64,000 nt of DNA from Burkholderiaceae bacterium (GTDB taxonomy: Bacteria > Pseudomonadota > Gammaproteobacteria > Burkholderiales > Burkholderiaceae_C): NCBI GenBank assembly GCA_024235915.1, contig JACKLO010000015.1, positions 1 through 64,000 of the forward strand, in the 5' to 3' direction. Below are positions 35,201-46,064 of the stretch, in pieces. Under the pieces are notes generated by a model, which was not told the DNA's origin, did no database searches, and saw only the letters and a list, made by a program, of their open reading frames with translations. Numbering within the stretch: the stretch's first letter is position 1; the number at the start of each line of letters is the position of its first letter. Made by a program: the position numbers and the translations under genes.

Positions 35201-37879
35201 TCAGAACTGGTACGAGGCGCGCAGATAGTACGCGCGACCCACCGGGCTGGCGAAACGCGGATCGTAGTTGGCCTGGAAGACGTCGCCCTGGTTCGAATAC
35301 GGCGGCTCGCGATCGAACAGGTTGTTGACGCCGGCCGTCACTGCAGACCCTTCATCCCAGACCAAGCGACGTAGATGCTCATGGTTTCGTAGGCACTGAC
35401 AGTGTTCTCCGGATCCTGATCAATGTAGCCGCTCTTTGAGTGGATGACGCCACCGGCGGCCCAGCTACCACCAGTCCAGTTCGCGCTCAGCGCGTGCTGC
35501 CAACGGAAGATAGGTCCCGAACCTTCGTACCTGCCAACGTTCTGGATCCAGGGACCATTGGCGAAGTTCTGGTACTCGTACTTGTCGACGTAGGTGCTGT
35601 TCAGGCCGAAGGCGACCTTGCCCATGCTGCCCAGCGACATCATGTAGCTGGCGCTGAGGTCGACACCATTGGTATTGGTGCCACCCAGGTTCTGCGTACG
35701 CGCGTCGAGGTAGCCGCAGTCCGTGCCGGGCAGGAGAAGCCATCGATCGACAGGTCGCCCGAGGCGTTGCGCTTGATGTACTGCGCGAACTGAACCGGAT
35801 CGCCCAGAATCGTGTTGAAGGACAGGCTGCCGATGGTGTCGGTCAGCTTGACCCACCACAGATCCACCCCAGGGTGAGGTTCGGCGACGGCTCAAGCACC
35901 AGGGCCCACGGTGAAGTTCTTCGACTTCGGGTTGCAGGTCGGTGTTGCCACCGTACTGGACCTGAACTGCACGTTGCAGTTCAGCGTGCCGGACTTGCTG
36001 GAATCGGCGTGCCGCCGGGCAGTTCACCGGATCGCTGACGGTACCGGTATTGGTGTAGTACGGCGTCGCGTTGATGTCATACAGCGACGGGGCCCGGAAG
36101 CCGGTCGAATAGCTCGAGCGGATCAGCAGCGCCTTCGACGGCTGGTAGCGCACCGAGAACCTGGGATTAGTGGTGCTGCTGAAGTCGCTGTAGTTGTCGT
36201 AACGCAGGGCGGCACTAAACTCGAGCGCCTTCGAGACCGGGATCCTGAGTTCGGCGTACAGCGCGGACACATTACGCGTGCCTTCCGACAGCGACGTCGG
36301 ATCGACGCCGGTGCTGGCCTGAACCAGTTCGGCGAACGGCGTATTGGCGGCGGACTTGAAGTCCTCGCGACGGTACTCGGCGCCGAGCGCGATGGCCGAC
36401 TTGCGGCCGCTGCCGAACCAGTCGCCGAGTTCGCGGCTGACCTTGCCGTCCCAGGACGTGACCTTGCCTGTGTGATTCTGCAGGTTGCCCGACGTGATGG
36501 CGTCGGCGATGAAGGCCGCACCTTCGGCAGTCTGATCACCGAAGGGGTTGATGATGCCATTCAGCATCCCCTGGGTGATCAGGTTCCCGTCCGTGTAGCC
36601 GGTGATGTTTTCCTTGACCTTGTTCTCGTTGTACGAGACGGCGGTCTGGTAATCCCAGTCACCCAGGAAACCATCCAGCATCGCGACAACGCGCTGCTGC
36701 TTGTTGTCGGAAATGTTGGTCCGCTGACCACCCGCCAGGGCACGCCACTTGACGGTGATGAAGCCCGGCTGCAGCGTCACGCCCGGGCGCGGCGTCATGT
36801 TCGGCTGCGTGTAGGTAGGATCGATCGTGAAACCCGGGTCGGACCGCTCGCATTGCCCGGAAGAACGGGTTCGGCGAGCCGTCCGGACGCGTGGGGTTCA
36901 TCCACAGCGTGCCGTAGGGGACCGGCGCGATCCGCGAGGTGGACTTGTTCTGGGTGCCGAACCATTCTAGGGACAGCGTGTGGTCCGAGCCGACACGGAC
37001 GTTGCCGCGCAGCATGGCCGACGTCCGCTCGGATTCCGGCGTGTAGTCGACGAAGCGCGCGGTTGCGATGTAGCACGACGAGCCGTCACCCGAGGGATCA
37101 GGAACGACGGGTCCGAGCAACCGGGGCCGGCGTGGCCGTGATCGCGCCGTCCTGAAGTAGTTGGCCGGAACGGCGTGGGCGACAGGCCGCCCGGGAATCG
37201 GTTGTTGATTTCACGATCCTGGCCGCCGATCGGATCGGTCTTGTTCACGTCGATGAAGCCAAAGACGTTGAAACCATCCTGCCAAGATCGCCGAAGCCGA
37301 AGCCGACGTTCCCTTGCGTGGACTTGCCACCGGACTCGCGGGCGAGTCCACACCCACGGTGACCGAACCGCCAGCGAAATCACGCTTGGTGATGAAGTTG
37401 ATCACGCCACCGATCGCATCGGTACCGTACAGCGACGACGCACCGTCGCGCAGCACTTCGACGCGCTCCAGCGCTGCGAACGGGATCATGTTCAGGTCCG
37501 GCGCAGAACCGTCGATCGCGTTGTTGGCCACCCGGCGGCCGTTCAGCAGCACGAGTGTCTTGTTGCGCCCGACGCCTCGCAGGTCGGCAAACGCGGCACC
37601 ACCGTACCGAGCCCACCTGCTGGCTCGAACCCGTGCTGAGCTGCACGGCGGTCAGCGACGTCATGATCTGCTCGACGCTGGCAACACCCTGGCTCTTCAG
37701 ATCTTCCATCTTGATGATGGTGACCGGAACCGCGGTTTCCGCATCGATCGCTTGATGCGCGAACCCGTGACCTCGACGCGTTGCGCTTCCTGTTGCGCAA
37801 ACGCGGGCATCGACGTCGCTGCGACGGCACCGCCGATCGCGAGCAGAACGCCGACAGAGACTTTCGTCCTCTTGAACAT
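35201..37879 (-). pseudogene. TonB-dependent receptor broken by many small indels
   Basis: An AGGAG site and ATG at 37879 start a signal peptide (VGVLLAIGGAVAATSMPAFA). The receptor can be followed to YLRASYQF and a stop at 35201-35203, but only by changing frame about ten times. Plug motifs are VEVTGSRIKR, DAETAVPVTIIK, SLTAVQLSTGSS, LLNGRRVANNAIDG, ALERVEVLRDGASSLYGTDA and GGVINFITKR. Barrel motifs are YQTAVSYNENKV, FGSGRKSAIALGAEYRRED, SYSTGFRAPSLYD, WIQNVGRYEGSG and TAGVNNLFDREPPYSNQGD. Length, about 890 codons, fits a complete receptor. Shifts were located near 37750, 37605, 37335, 37280, 37120, 36840, 36010, 35890, 35740 and 35342. Hardly any substitution stops were seen, so sequence error is an alternative to decay. 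The substrate is not identifiable. Confidence 0.8.
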
Positions 37880-38312
37880 GAACCACACTCCTGAAGGAAG
37901 GTTGAGCGATAGACCCAGTTGCGGGAGCAATCCGCGTGCCGGCTTTGTGAACCGACCGTGACCGTCCGCCCGAAACATGTAGTCGGATTGTCACGGGAAC
38001 CGGTTTGGGCCCCTTCCTCGGGAAATCCATGACGCCAGGACGTCGCAGAAGCGGGGGTGATGCGTGGCCAACAAAAGTCGCCACGAAGCCCTTGTTTTCC
38101 AGGGATTCCACCGAGCGGAAGTGACCCAGACCTGTGCCCGATGCCTTGGAGTTTAGGGACAAGTCCCTACACCCTCGGTCACACAACGTTGGTTGTGAGC
38201 AACATCACCCTGTAACACGGGGATGCCCGGCGCACTGCCAAGGTGCCTGGGCCAGGCTGGTGCGACGCCACAGGGCACCAGGGCGCCACCATGACGCCCA
38301 CCGACCTCGACT
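37880..38312. other. intergenic region upstream of the broken receptor
   Basis: These 433 bases hold no convincing gene. The part next to 37879 should contain the receptor promoter. No clear operator palindrome or riboswitch was recognised. The last 100 bases are GC-rich and run to the stop of the carboxypeptidase gene. Confidence 0.4.
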
Positions 38313-39221
38313 TCAGTGCGTGTGGCCCCAGGCCAGCAGGGCTTCACGGCCCTGCACCACCAGATCGACGCGGCGCCCCACGGGCAGGCAAAGCTTGGTC
38401 GGCACGTGCCCGAAGGGCAGGCCGGCCAGCAGCGGCACGCGGGTACGCGCCTGCACGGCGGCCAAGGCGCGCTTGAGCGTGTAACCACGGTCCTGCGGCA
38501 CCGGGCGCCAGTGACTGACGGCACCGATCAGCACCGCCTTCTGCGCGTCCAGCACGCCGGCCTGCTGCAACTGCAGCAAGGCACGTTCGACGCGGTACGG
38601 ATGTTCGTTGACCTCCTCGACGAAGAGGATGCCGCCGCGCACGCGTGGAAAGTGCGGCGTGCCCAGCAGACTGCACAGCACCGCGAGGTTGCCGCCCCAC
38701 AACGTGCCGCGCGCCTCCAGGCTGTCGCGGCCGGTGTCGGTGCGAAAGCCCACGGCCTCGAGTTCACCCTGCATGGCCTCGCAGAACACGTCGCGGGTGA
38801 TCTCGTCGACGCCGCCGTCGGCATCGGCGCGGCCGAAGTCGTCGGCGGCCAGCGGGCCGGCCCAGGACGTGGCCTTCGTGTGCGCCAGCAGGCCCATCTG
38901 CAATGCCGTCATGTCGCTGTAGCCCACCCAGCGCGTGCCGCGTTCGACGCTGCGCGCCAGCAAGGGCCAGTCGATGCGGTCCAGCAGGCGTGTCAGGCCG
39001 TAGCCGCCACGCGCCGCCAGCGCGATGGAGGGTGCCGCTTCCGCCACCCGGTGGATGGCGGCCAGGCGGATGTCGTCGTCACCGGCAAAGCGCTGGTGAC
39101 GAGCCAGTGCGTCGGCGTCGAGTTCAGCCTCGAAGCCCAGCGCACGCAGGCGCCGACAGGCCAGGCGCAACGGCGGCGCCTTCATGATCACGCCAGCGGG
39201 CGAGAAGATGGTGAGCTTCAT
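38313..39221 (-). CDS. ldcA: LD-carboxypeptidase (LdcA family)
   Basis: ATG at 39221 overlaps the tadA stop (ATGA) and gives 302 residues. MKLTIFSPAGVI, SIALAARGGYGLTRLLDRID, WVGYSDMTALQ with the catalytic serine, LWGGNLAVLCSLLGTPHFP, ILFVEEVNEHPYRVER and LPFGHVPTKLCLPVG match the S66 family. These remove the terminal D-Ala from murein tetrapeptides in the cytoplasm during cell-wall recycling. It forms one unit with tadA and probably guaA. Confidence 0.9.
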   Translation of the reverse strand: MKLTIFSPAGVIMKAPPLRLACRRLRALGFEAELDADALARHQRFAGDDDIRLAAIHRVAEAAPSIALAARGGYGLTRLLDRIDWPLLARSVERGTRWVGYSDMTALQMGLLAHTKATSWAGPLAADDFGRADADGGVDEITRDVFCEAMQGELEAVGFRTDTGRDSLEARGTLWGGNLAVLCSLLGTPHFPRVRGGILFVEEVNEHPYRVERALLQLQQAGVLDAQKAVLIGAVSHWRPVPQDRGYTLKRALAAVQARTRVPLLAGLPFGHVPTKLCLPVGRRVDLVVQGREALLAWGHTH

Positions 39222-39784
39222 GGGCTGCCGTCCAGTTCGGTCGCGTCGCCTGTGGGAATAGGCCCGTCGGCGTCCGCCGCAGCCGTCCGCCGCTCGGCGC
39301 GGCGCAGCGCCCGCTTCTCGGCAAAGAACTCCCGCAGCAGCGCGCCACAGGGCTCCGCCAGCACCCCACCGATGACGTCGGTGTGGTGGTTCAGTTGCGG
39401 GTTGGCGAAGAGGTCGATGACGCCACCCGCGGCCCCGGTCTTCGGGTCCGGCGCCCCGAAGACCACGCGCTTCAGGCGCGCATGCATCATCGCCATCGCA
39501 CACATCGCACAAGGCTCCAGCGTCACGTAGAGCTCGCACTCCGGCAGCCGGTAGTTGCCCAGCAGCGTGGCGGCGTGGCGCAGCGCCACGATTTCCGCAT
39601 GGCCCGTGGGGTCGTGGGTGGTGATCGGCCGGTTGTAGCCGGTGGCGATGACCTGCCCCTGGCGCATCAGCACCGCGCCCACCGGCACCTCGCCCACCAA
39701 CCAAGCGTTGTGCGCCTGGTCCAGCGCCAGGCGCATGGCGATCTGGTCGGGATCCTGGGTGGGCGCGGGCGCGGGCGCGTTCAC
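39218..39784 (-). CDS. tadA: tRNA-specific adenosine deaminase
   Basis: GTG start one base after guaA; 188 residues. The zinc deaminase site is GHAEIVAL (H62, E64) and LEPCAMCAMAM (C92, C95). VGEVPVGAVL and MHARLKRVVFGAPDPKTGAAG are family landmarks. It deaminates A34 of tRNA-Arg to inosine. The C-terminal 35 residues are an Arg/Ala-rich extension beyond the usual core. Confidence 0.94.
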   Translation of the reverse strand: MNAPAPAPTQDPDQIAMRLALDQAHNAWLVGEVPVGAVLMRQGQVIATGYNRPITTHDPTGHAEIVALRHAATLLGNYRLPECELYVTLEPCAMCAMAMMHARLKRVVFGAPDPKTGAAGGVIDLFANPQLNHHTDVIGGVLAEPCGALLREFFAEKRALRRAERRTAAADADGPIPTGDATELDGSP

Positions 39785-39785
39785 T

Positions 39786-41372
39786 TCATTCCCACTCGAT
39801 GGTGGCCGGGGGCTTCGAGCTCACGTCGTAGGTCACGCGGTTGATGCCACGCACCTCGTTGATGATGCGGCCCGACACCTTCTTCAGCAGGCTGTAGGGC
39901 AGTTCGGCCCAGTCGGCGGTCATGAAGTCGCTGGTCTGCACGGCACGCAGCGCCACCACGTAGTCGTAGGTGCGGCCGTCGCCCATCACGCCCACGCTCT
40001 TGACCGGCAGGAAGACGGCAAAGGCCTGGCTGGTCAGGTCGTACCAGCTCTTGCCGGTGGCCGGGTCGATGGCAGCACGCAGTTCGTCAATGAAGATCGC
40101 GTCGGCGCGCTGCAGCAGCGCAGCGTACTCGCGTTTGACTTCTCCCAGGATGCGCACGCCCAGCCCCGGGCCGGGGAAGGGGTGGCGGTAGACCATTTCC
40201 GGCGGCAGGCCCAGGGCCACACCGAGTTCGCGCACCTCGTCCTTGAACAGGTCACGCAGCGGTTCCAGCAGCTTCAGGCCCAGCGTCTCCGGCAGGCCGC
40301 CCACGTTGTGGTGGCTCTTGATGGTGGTGGCCTTCTTGGTCTTGGCACCTCCGGACTCGATCACGTCCGGGTAGATCGTGCCCTGGGCCAGCCACTTCGC
40401 GTTGGAAAGCTTCTTGGCTTCACGTTGAAAGACCTCGACGAACTCGCGGCCGATGATCTTGCGCTTGGCCTCGGGGTCGGCCACGCCTTGCAGGTGCCCC
40501 AGGAACTGCTCGCTGGCGTCCACGTGCACCACCTTGGCGTGCAGCCGACCGGCGAACATGTCCATCACCATCTGGCCTTCGTTCAGACGCAGCAGGCCAT
40601 GGTCGACGAAGACACAGGTCAGCTGGTCGCCGATGGCGCGGTGGATCAGCGCCGCCGCGACGCTGGAATCGACACCGCCGGAGAGGCCCAGGATGACCTC
40701 CTCGTCACCCACCTGCGCACGGATGGCGGCCACCGCCTCCGCGATGTGGTCGCGCATCACCCAATCCGGCTTGGCGCCGGCGATCTGCAGCACGAAGCGC
40801 TCGAGCATCGCCCTGCCCTGCACCGTGTGCGTGACCTCGGGGTGGAACTGCACGGCGTAGTAGCCGCGGTCTTCGTCGGCCATGCCGGCGATCGGGCAGC
40901 TGGGCGTGCTGGCCATCAGCTTGAAGCCCGGCGGCAGCGCCGTGACCTTGTCGCCATGGCTCATCCACACCTTGAGCATGCCGTGCCCCTCGGCGGTGCG
41001 GAAGTCCTCGATGCCGTCGAAGAGCTTCGTGTGGCCGCGGGCGCGGACTTCGGCATAACCGAACTCGCGGTGATCGCTCCATTCCACCGTGCCGCCCAGC
41101 TGCGCCGCCATGGTCTGCATGCCATAGCAGATGCCCAGCACCGGCACGCCCAGGTCCCACACGGCCTGCGGCGCGCGCAGCTGGTGATCCTCGTAGGTGC
41201 TGGCGTGGCTGCCGCTGAGGATCACGGCCTTGGGTGCGAACTCGCGCACGAAGGCGTCGCTGACGTCGTTCGGGTGGATCTCGCAGTAGACATGCGCCTC
41301 GCGCACGCGGCGCGCGATCAGCTGCGTGACCTGGGAACCGAAGTCGAGGATGAGGATGCGGTCGTGGTTCAT
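39786..41372 (-). CDS. guaA: GMP synthase (glutamine-hydrolysing)
   Basis: ATG at 41372 gives 528 residues. The glutaminase domain (1-200) has ILDFGSQVTQLIARRVRE, the nucleophile C82 in GICYGMQ and the His-Glu pair in VQFHPEVTHT. The ATP pyrophosphatase domain has LGLSGGVDSSVAAALI, and the C-terminal dimer domain ends with RVTYDVSSKPPATIEWE. It converts XMP to GMP, the step after GuaB, whose gene lies 1.25 kb upstream. Its start overlaps the MFS gene stop (ATGA). Confidence 0.96.
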   Translation of the reverse strand: MNHDRILILDFGSQVTQLIARRVREAHVYCEIHPNDVSDAFVREFAPKAVILSGSHASTYEDHQLRAPQAVWDLGVPVLGICYGMQTMAAQLGGTVEWSDHREFGYAEVRARGHTKLFDGIEDFRTAEGHGMLKVWMSHGDKVTALPPGFKLMASTPSCPIAGMADEDRGYYAVQFHPEVTHTVQGRAMLERFVLQIAGAKPDWVMRDHIAEAVAAIRAQVGDEEVILGLSGGVDSSVAAALIHRAIGDQLTCVFVDHGLLRLNEGQMVMDMFAGRLHAKVVHVDASEQFLGHLQGVADPEAKRKIIGREFVEVFQREAKKLSNAKWLAQGTIYPDVIESGGAKTKKATTIKSHHNVGGLPETLGLKLLEPLRDLFKDEVRELGVALGLPPEMVYRHPFPGPGLGVRILGEVKREYAALLQRADAIFIDELRAAIDPATGKSWYDLTSQAFAVFLPVKSVGVMGDGRTYDYVVALRAVQTSDFMTADWAELPYSLLKKVSGRIINEVRGINRVTYDVSSKPPATIEWE

Positions 41373-42625
41373 GCGGGCTGGGCCTCGGCCGTGCGCCGGG
41401 CGGTGAAGAAGCGGATCGCGATCAGCGCCGCCACGGCCTGCAGCAGTGCCGAGGCGTAGAACGGCAGGCCGATCAGCCAGTCGTCGGGGGATCGGTGGGA
41501 GATCAGCACCAGCAGCGGGCCGGCGGTGGCCGGCGCCAGCACGGCCATCAGGCTGTTGACCGAGGCCACGGCGCCCATGACCTCGCCCTGGCGCTGCGCA
41601 TCGGCCGCATTGGAGACGATGCTCTGCAGCGCCGCCTGCGCGCCGCCGCCCAGCAGCGTGCCGACGACGATGACGACGTACATCATCCAGCCTTCGGTGA
41701 CGGTGCCAAAGGCCGCGTAGGTCAGCGCGCCCACGCTCAACCCCCAAGCCGCCAGCCGCCGTGGCGAGAAGCGCTTGAGCAGGTGGCGCAGCAGCACGCC
41801 CTGCACCAGGGCCGACATCAACCCCACGGTGAACAGCGACCAGCCCACCTCCGCCGGGCCCCAGCCAAAGCGGAAATGCGTGTAGAGCACCCAGCTGGAG
41901 TGCATGGCGAACTGCGCCAGCGTGGCCAGGGCAATGGCCGCAGCCAGCCAGCCGATGCCGGGGTTGCGCGCCAGCGTCTGCACCGCGGCCAGCGGGTGCG
42001 CCGAACGCCACGCGAAGGGGCGGCGACGATCGGGAGGCAGCGATTCCGGCAGCACGAAGTAGCCGTAGAGGCCGTTGAGCACCGCCAGCGTGCCAGCCAC
42101 GAAAAACGGCAGTCGCACGTCGATGTCGCCCAGCAGTCCACCAGCCACCGGGCCGAGGATGAAGCCGATGCCGAACATGGCGCCGATCTGGCCCATGCGC
42201 GCCGCGCGCTGCTCGGGCGTGGAGATATCGGCCACGTAGGCGTTGGCGATGGCGGCGTTGGCCTGCATCGCGCCGGACAGCACGCGCACGGCCACCAGCA
42301 TCCACAGGGCCGTGGCCAGCCCGGTGACGAAGAAGCTCAACGCCAGGCCGGTGAAGCCGATCAGCAGCACCGGCCGCCGGCCGAAGCGGTCGGACAGCGC
42401 ACCCAGCACCGGCGCGGCGACGAAGTTCGCAGCGCCGAAGGTGAAGGTGACGATGGCGAACCAGCGCGCCTGCGCGTCGGCGCCTTCGGTGAACTGGCCC
42501 ACCATGTAGGGCAGCACTGGCACGATCAGCCCGATGGCGACCATGTCGATCAGGACCGCGATCAGGATGAACGACATGGCCGCCCGCCTTGCGGCTGGGC
42601 GGCCATCGACGGTGTCGAGGCTCAA
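41369..42625 (-). CDS. MFS transporter, TCR/Tet-like
   Basis: A TTG at 42625 gives 418 residues; ATG at 42577 is an alternative. Twelve membrane helices are expected. The loop 2-3 motif is GALSDRFGRRPVLL, and DMVAIGLIVPVLPYMVG begins helix 1, as in TetA-type drug efflux proteins. GIGFILGPVAGGLLGD fits antiporter motif C in helix 5. Substrate cannot be inferred; tetracycline resistance should not be assumed. It sits between guaB and guaA with 2-base and 4-base-overlap spacing, suggesting one transcript. Confidence 0.85.
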   Translation of the reverse strand: MSLDTVDGRPAARRAAMSFILIAVLIDMVAIGLIVPVLPYMVGQFTEGADAQARWFAIVTFTFGAANFVAAPVLGALSDRFGRRPVLLIGFTGLALSFFVTGLATALWMLVAVRVLSGAMQANAAIANAYVADISTPEQRAARMGQIGAMFGIGFILGPVAGGLLGDIDVRLPFFVAGTLAVLNGLYGYFVLPESLPPDRRRPFAWRSAHPLAAVQTLARNPGIGWLAAAIALATLAQFAMHSSWVLYTHFRFGWGPAEVGWSLFTVGLMSALVQGVLLRHLLKRFSPRRLAAWGLSVGALTYAAFGTVTEGWMMYVVIVVGTLLGGGAQAALQSIVSNAADAQRQGEVMGAVASVNSLMAVLAPATAGPLLVLISHRSPDDWLIGLPFYASALLQAVAALIAIRFFTARRTAEAQPA

Positions 42626-42627
42626 GC

Positions 42628-44100
<1,473 letters not shown>

Positions 44101-44207
44101 GGGAAAGCTCCAGACGCAAAGCACGATTATACGGACCGTTACCAAGGTGCCGGTGCGCGCACCACGTCGCCGGCCGCAACCCGCGGCGCCCGACCTACAC
44201 TTGCCGC

Positions 44208-44705
44208 ATGACGCTGCGCCCTGCCCTGACCGCATTGACCTGCGCGTGTGCGCTGACCCTTCTGGCCCTGCCTGCCAGCGCCCAATGGAAGTGGAAGGAC
44301 GCCAGCGGGCGCATCACCGTCAGCGACCTGCCGCCGCCACGCGACGTGCCGCCGCAGAACATCCTGCAGCGACCGGAGCCGGTGGCCGTTCGTGCGCCGG
44401 CCGCAGCCCCGGCGGCCTCTGCCGCCTCCGTGCCGGCCGCTGCACCACGCGTGGACCGCGACCTGCAAGCCCGCAAGGACGCCACCGAACGCGAGCAGGC
44501 GGCCAAGGAGAAGGCCGATGCCGCCAAGCTGGCCGAGCAGCGTGCGGAGAACTGCCGCAACGCACGGGCGCACCTGGCGGCACTGGATTCCGGCCAGCGC
44601 ATCGCGCGCTACAACGACAAGGGCGAACGCGAGATCCTCGACGACCGCCAGCGCGCCGCCGAGACGCGGCGCGCGCGCGACGTCATCGCGGCGGAGTGCC
44701 GCTGA
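44208..44705 (+). CDS. DUF4124 domain exported protein
   Basis: Protein of 165 residues with a signal peptide (cleaved after ASA, about residue 25). QWKWKDASGRITVSDLPPP is the DUF4124 start, which usually binds an unknown ligand at the envelope. An Ala/Pro linker (about 60-85) leads to a Lys/Glu/Ala-rich coiled coil (about 85-120) and a C-terminal NCRNARAHLAAL helix. The gene is divergent from guaB, and its 3' end overlaps that of rnfH by 23 bases. Confidence 0.85.
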   Translation: MTLRPALTALTCACALTLLALPASAQWKWKDASGRITVSDLPPPRDVPPQNILQRPEPVAVRAPAAAPAASAASVPAAAPRVDRDLQARKDATEREQAAKEKADAAKLAEQRAENCRNARAHLAALDSGQRIARYNDKGEREILDDRQRAAETRRARDVIAAECR

Positions 44706-45027
44706 CGCCAGCCGCGGCGGCCGGTTTGCCGGGTTTGTCCGACGGCCCTCGCTTGCGGTAGCGCTGCCGGCGCGCTTCCTTCGGGTCGACCTTCAAGGGC
44801 CGATAGACCTGCACCTGGTCCTGATCTCGCAGCAGCTGCTGCAGTGCACAGGCCTTGAACCACAGGCCGACGTCAACGTCAGCGATGTCCAGGCCGTGCC
44901 GCTGCAGCACGCCGCTGTGTTGCAGCGCATCCAGCACCGTGGCACCCTCCTCCAGCGTCAGCGCGGTCAGGTCGACCTGCTCCGACGGCCCGGGCACCGG
45001 GCAGTAGACCACCTCAACGCGGACCAT
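44683..45027 (-). CDS. rnfH: RnfH family protein (UPF0125)
   Basis: Protein of 114 residues with a beta-grasp fold expected. VRVEVVYCPVPGPSEQVDLTAL, GATVLDALQHSGVL, VGLWFKACALQQLLRDQDQVQVYRPLKVDPKEARR are family landmarks. The C-terminal 20 residues are a basic, Pro/Ala-rich tail. RnfH genes normally follow the ratA-like gene, as here (14-base overlap). The beta-grasp fold is shared with ubiquitin, but there is no sign that this protein is part of the conjugation-like cassette at the left end. Confidence 0.9.
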   Translation of the reverse strand: MVRVEVVYCPVPGPSEQVDLTALTLEEGATVLDALQHSGVLQRHGLDIADVDVGLWFKACALQQLLRDQDQVQVYRPLKVDPKEARRQRYRKRGPSDKPGKPAAAAGVSGTPPR

Positions 45028-45466
45028 GCACTTGCTCCGCGCGCTGCACGAAACTGTCGACGAAGGTGTTGGCCACCCGGTCGAACACTGGGCTCACCAC
45101 CGCCTCCAGCGCCGGGCTGGCGAAGGCGTAGCGCAGGTCGAACTCGATCTTGCAGGCCTCGGCCTCGCTGCCGGGGCGGCCCAGCGGGTGGAACAGCCAG
45201 GTGCCGTCGAGCAACGAGAACGGGCCGTCCACCAGCTGCACCGCCACCGAACGGCCTGGCACCTGGAGATTGCGCGTGGTGAAGGCATGGCGCACCCCCA
45301 TGTAGTGCAGGCCGATGCGCGCGGTCATGCCGTCGTCGTGCTGCTCCAGCACCTCGGCGCGGTCGCACCACGGCAGGAATTCCGGGTAACGATCGATCCC
45401 GGTGACCAGGTCGTACATCTCCTGCGGCGTGTACCAGAGCAGGACCGACTTCTTCACGTGCTTCAC
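45014..45466 (-). CDS. ratA: RatA-like START/polyketide-cyclase fold protein
   Basis: GTG at 45466 gives 150 residues. KHVKKSVLLWYTPQEMYDLVTGIDRYPEFLPWC is the standard start, and the rest (FSLLDGTWLFHPL, CKIEFDLRYAF, VFDRVANTFVDSFVQRA) fits the COQ10/RatA family. E. coli RatA was reported to block ribosome subunit joining, but the family relation to coenzyme Q-binding COQ10 makes a lipid-carrier role equally possible. It is divergent from smpB and overlaps rnfH, an arrangement common in proteobacteria. Confidence 0.88.
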   Translation of the reverse strand: MKHVKKSVLLWYTPQEMYDLVTGIDRYPEFLPWCDRAEVLEQHDDGMTARIGLHYMGVRHAFTTRNLQVPGRSVAVQLVDGPFSLLDGTWLFHPLGRPGSEAEACKIEFDLRYAFASPALEAVVSPVFDRVANTFVDSFVQRAEQVHGPR

Positions 45467-45494
45467 AATCGCGGATTCTAGTTTTCCCCTGCCC

Positions 45495-45956
45495 ATGCCC
45501 CCGATCGCTGAAAACCGCCGCGCCCGCCACGAGTACCACATCGACGAGAAGTTCGAGGCGGGCGTGGTGCTGCAAGGCTGGGAGGTCAAGGCCATCCGCT
45601 CCGGCCAGGTGCAGCTGACCGACGGCTACGTGGTGATCCGTGACGGCGAGCTCTACCTGATCGGGCTGCGCATCAACGCGCTGCGCACGGCGTCCACCCA
45701 CGTGCATCCGGAGCCCGACCGCACCAAGAAGCTGCTGATGCACAAGGACGAGATCCGGCGGCTGATCGGCAAGGTGGAGCAGAAGGGTTTCACGCTGGTG
45801 CCGCTGGACCTGCACTACAAGGGCGGTCGCGTGAAGGCCGAGATCGCGCTGGCCAAGGGCAAGGCGCAGCACGACAAGCGCGAGACCGAGCGCGAGAAGG
45901 ACTGGCAGCGGGAAAAGGGCCGGCTGATGAGATCGAAGATCTCGTCAAAGCCGTGA
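45495..45956 (+). CDS. smpB: SsrA-binding protein
   Basis: ATG at 45495 gives 153 residues. IAENRRARHEYHIDEKFEAGVVLQGWEVKAIRSG, YVVIRDGEL, NALRTASTHVHPEPDRTKKLLMHKDEI and FTLVPLDLHYKGG fit SmpB, which brings tmRNA to stalled ribosomes. The basic tail (KRETEREKDWQREKGRLMR) is normal. The tmRNA gene itself was not found in the window. Confidence 0.96.
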   Translation: MPPIAENRRARHEYHIDEKFEAGVVLQGWEVKAIRSGQVQLTDGYVVIRDGELYLIGLRINALRTASTHVHPEPDRTKKLLMHKDEIRRLIGKVEQKGFTLVPLDLHYKGGRVKAEIALAKGKAQHDKRETEREKDWQREKGRLMRSKISSKP

Positions 45957-45958
45957 GG

Positions 45959-46022
45959 CTGAGCGGCGAAGCCGCTCAGAACACTTTCGCGCGCAGCGGA
46001 GATGGGCCGCCTGATGCGGCCC
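45959..46022 (+). terminator. smpB: two hairpins after smpB
   Basis: CTGAGCGGC at 45959-45967 pairs with 45971-45979 around GAA, three bases after the smpB stop. A second hairpin pairs GGGCCGC (46004-46010) with 46016-46022. Only a short T-tract follows the first. They separate smpB from the convergent lyase gene. Confidence 0.5.
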
Positions 46023-46064
46023 AAGATCTCCACCAAGTGACGCGCCGCCAGCGGCGGCAGGCGC

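Noticed and set aside
44683..45466. RnfH (ubiquitin-like fold) and RatA (reported toxin) as part of a defence or toxin system
   Set aside because: Both are standard housekeeping neighbours of smpB in proteobacteria; no link to the left-end cassette is seen.
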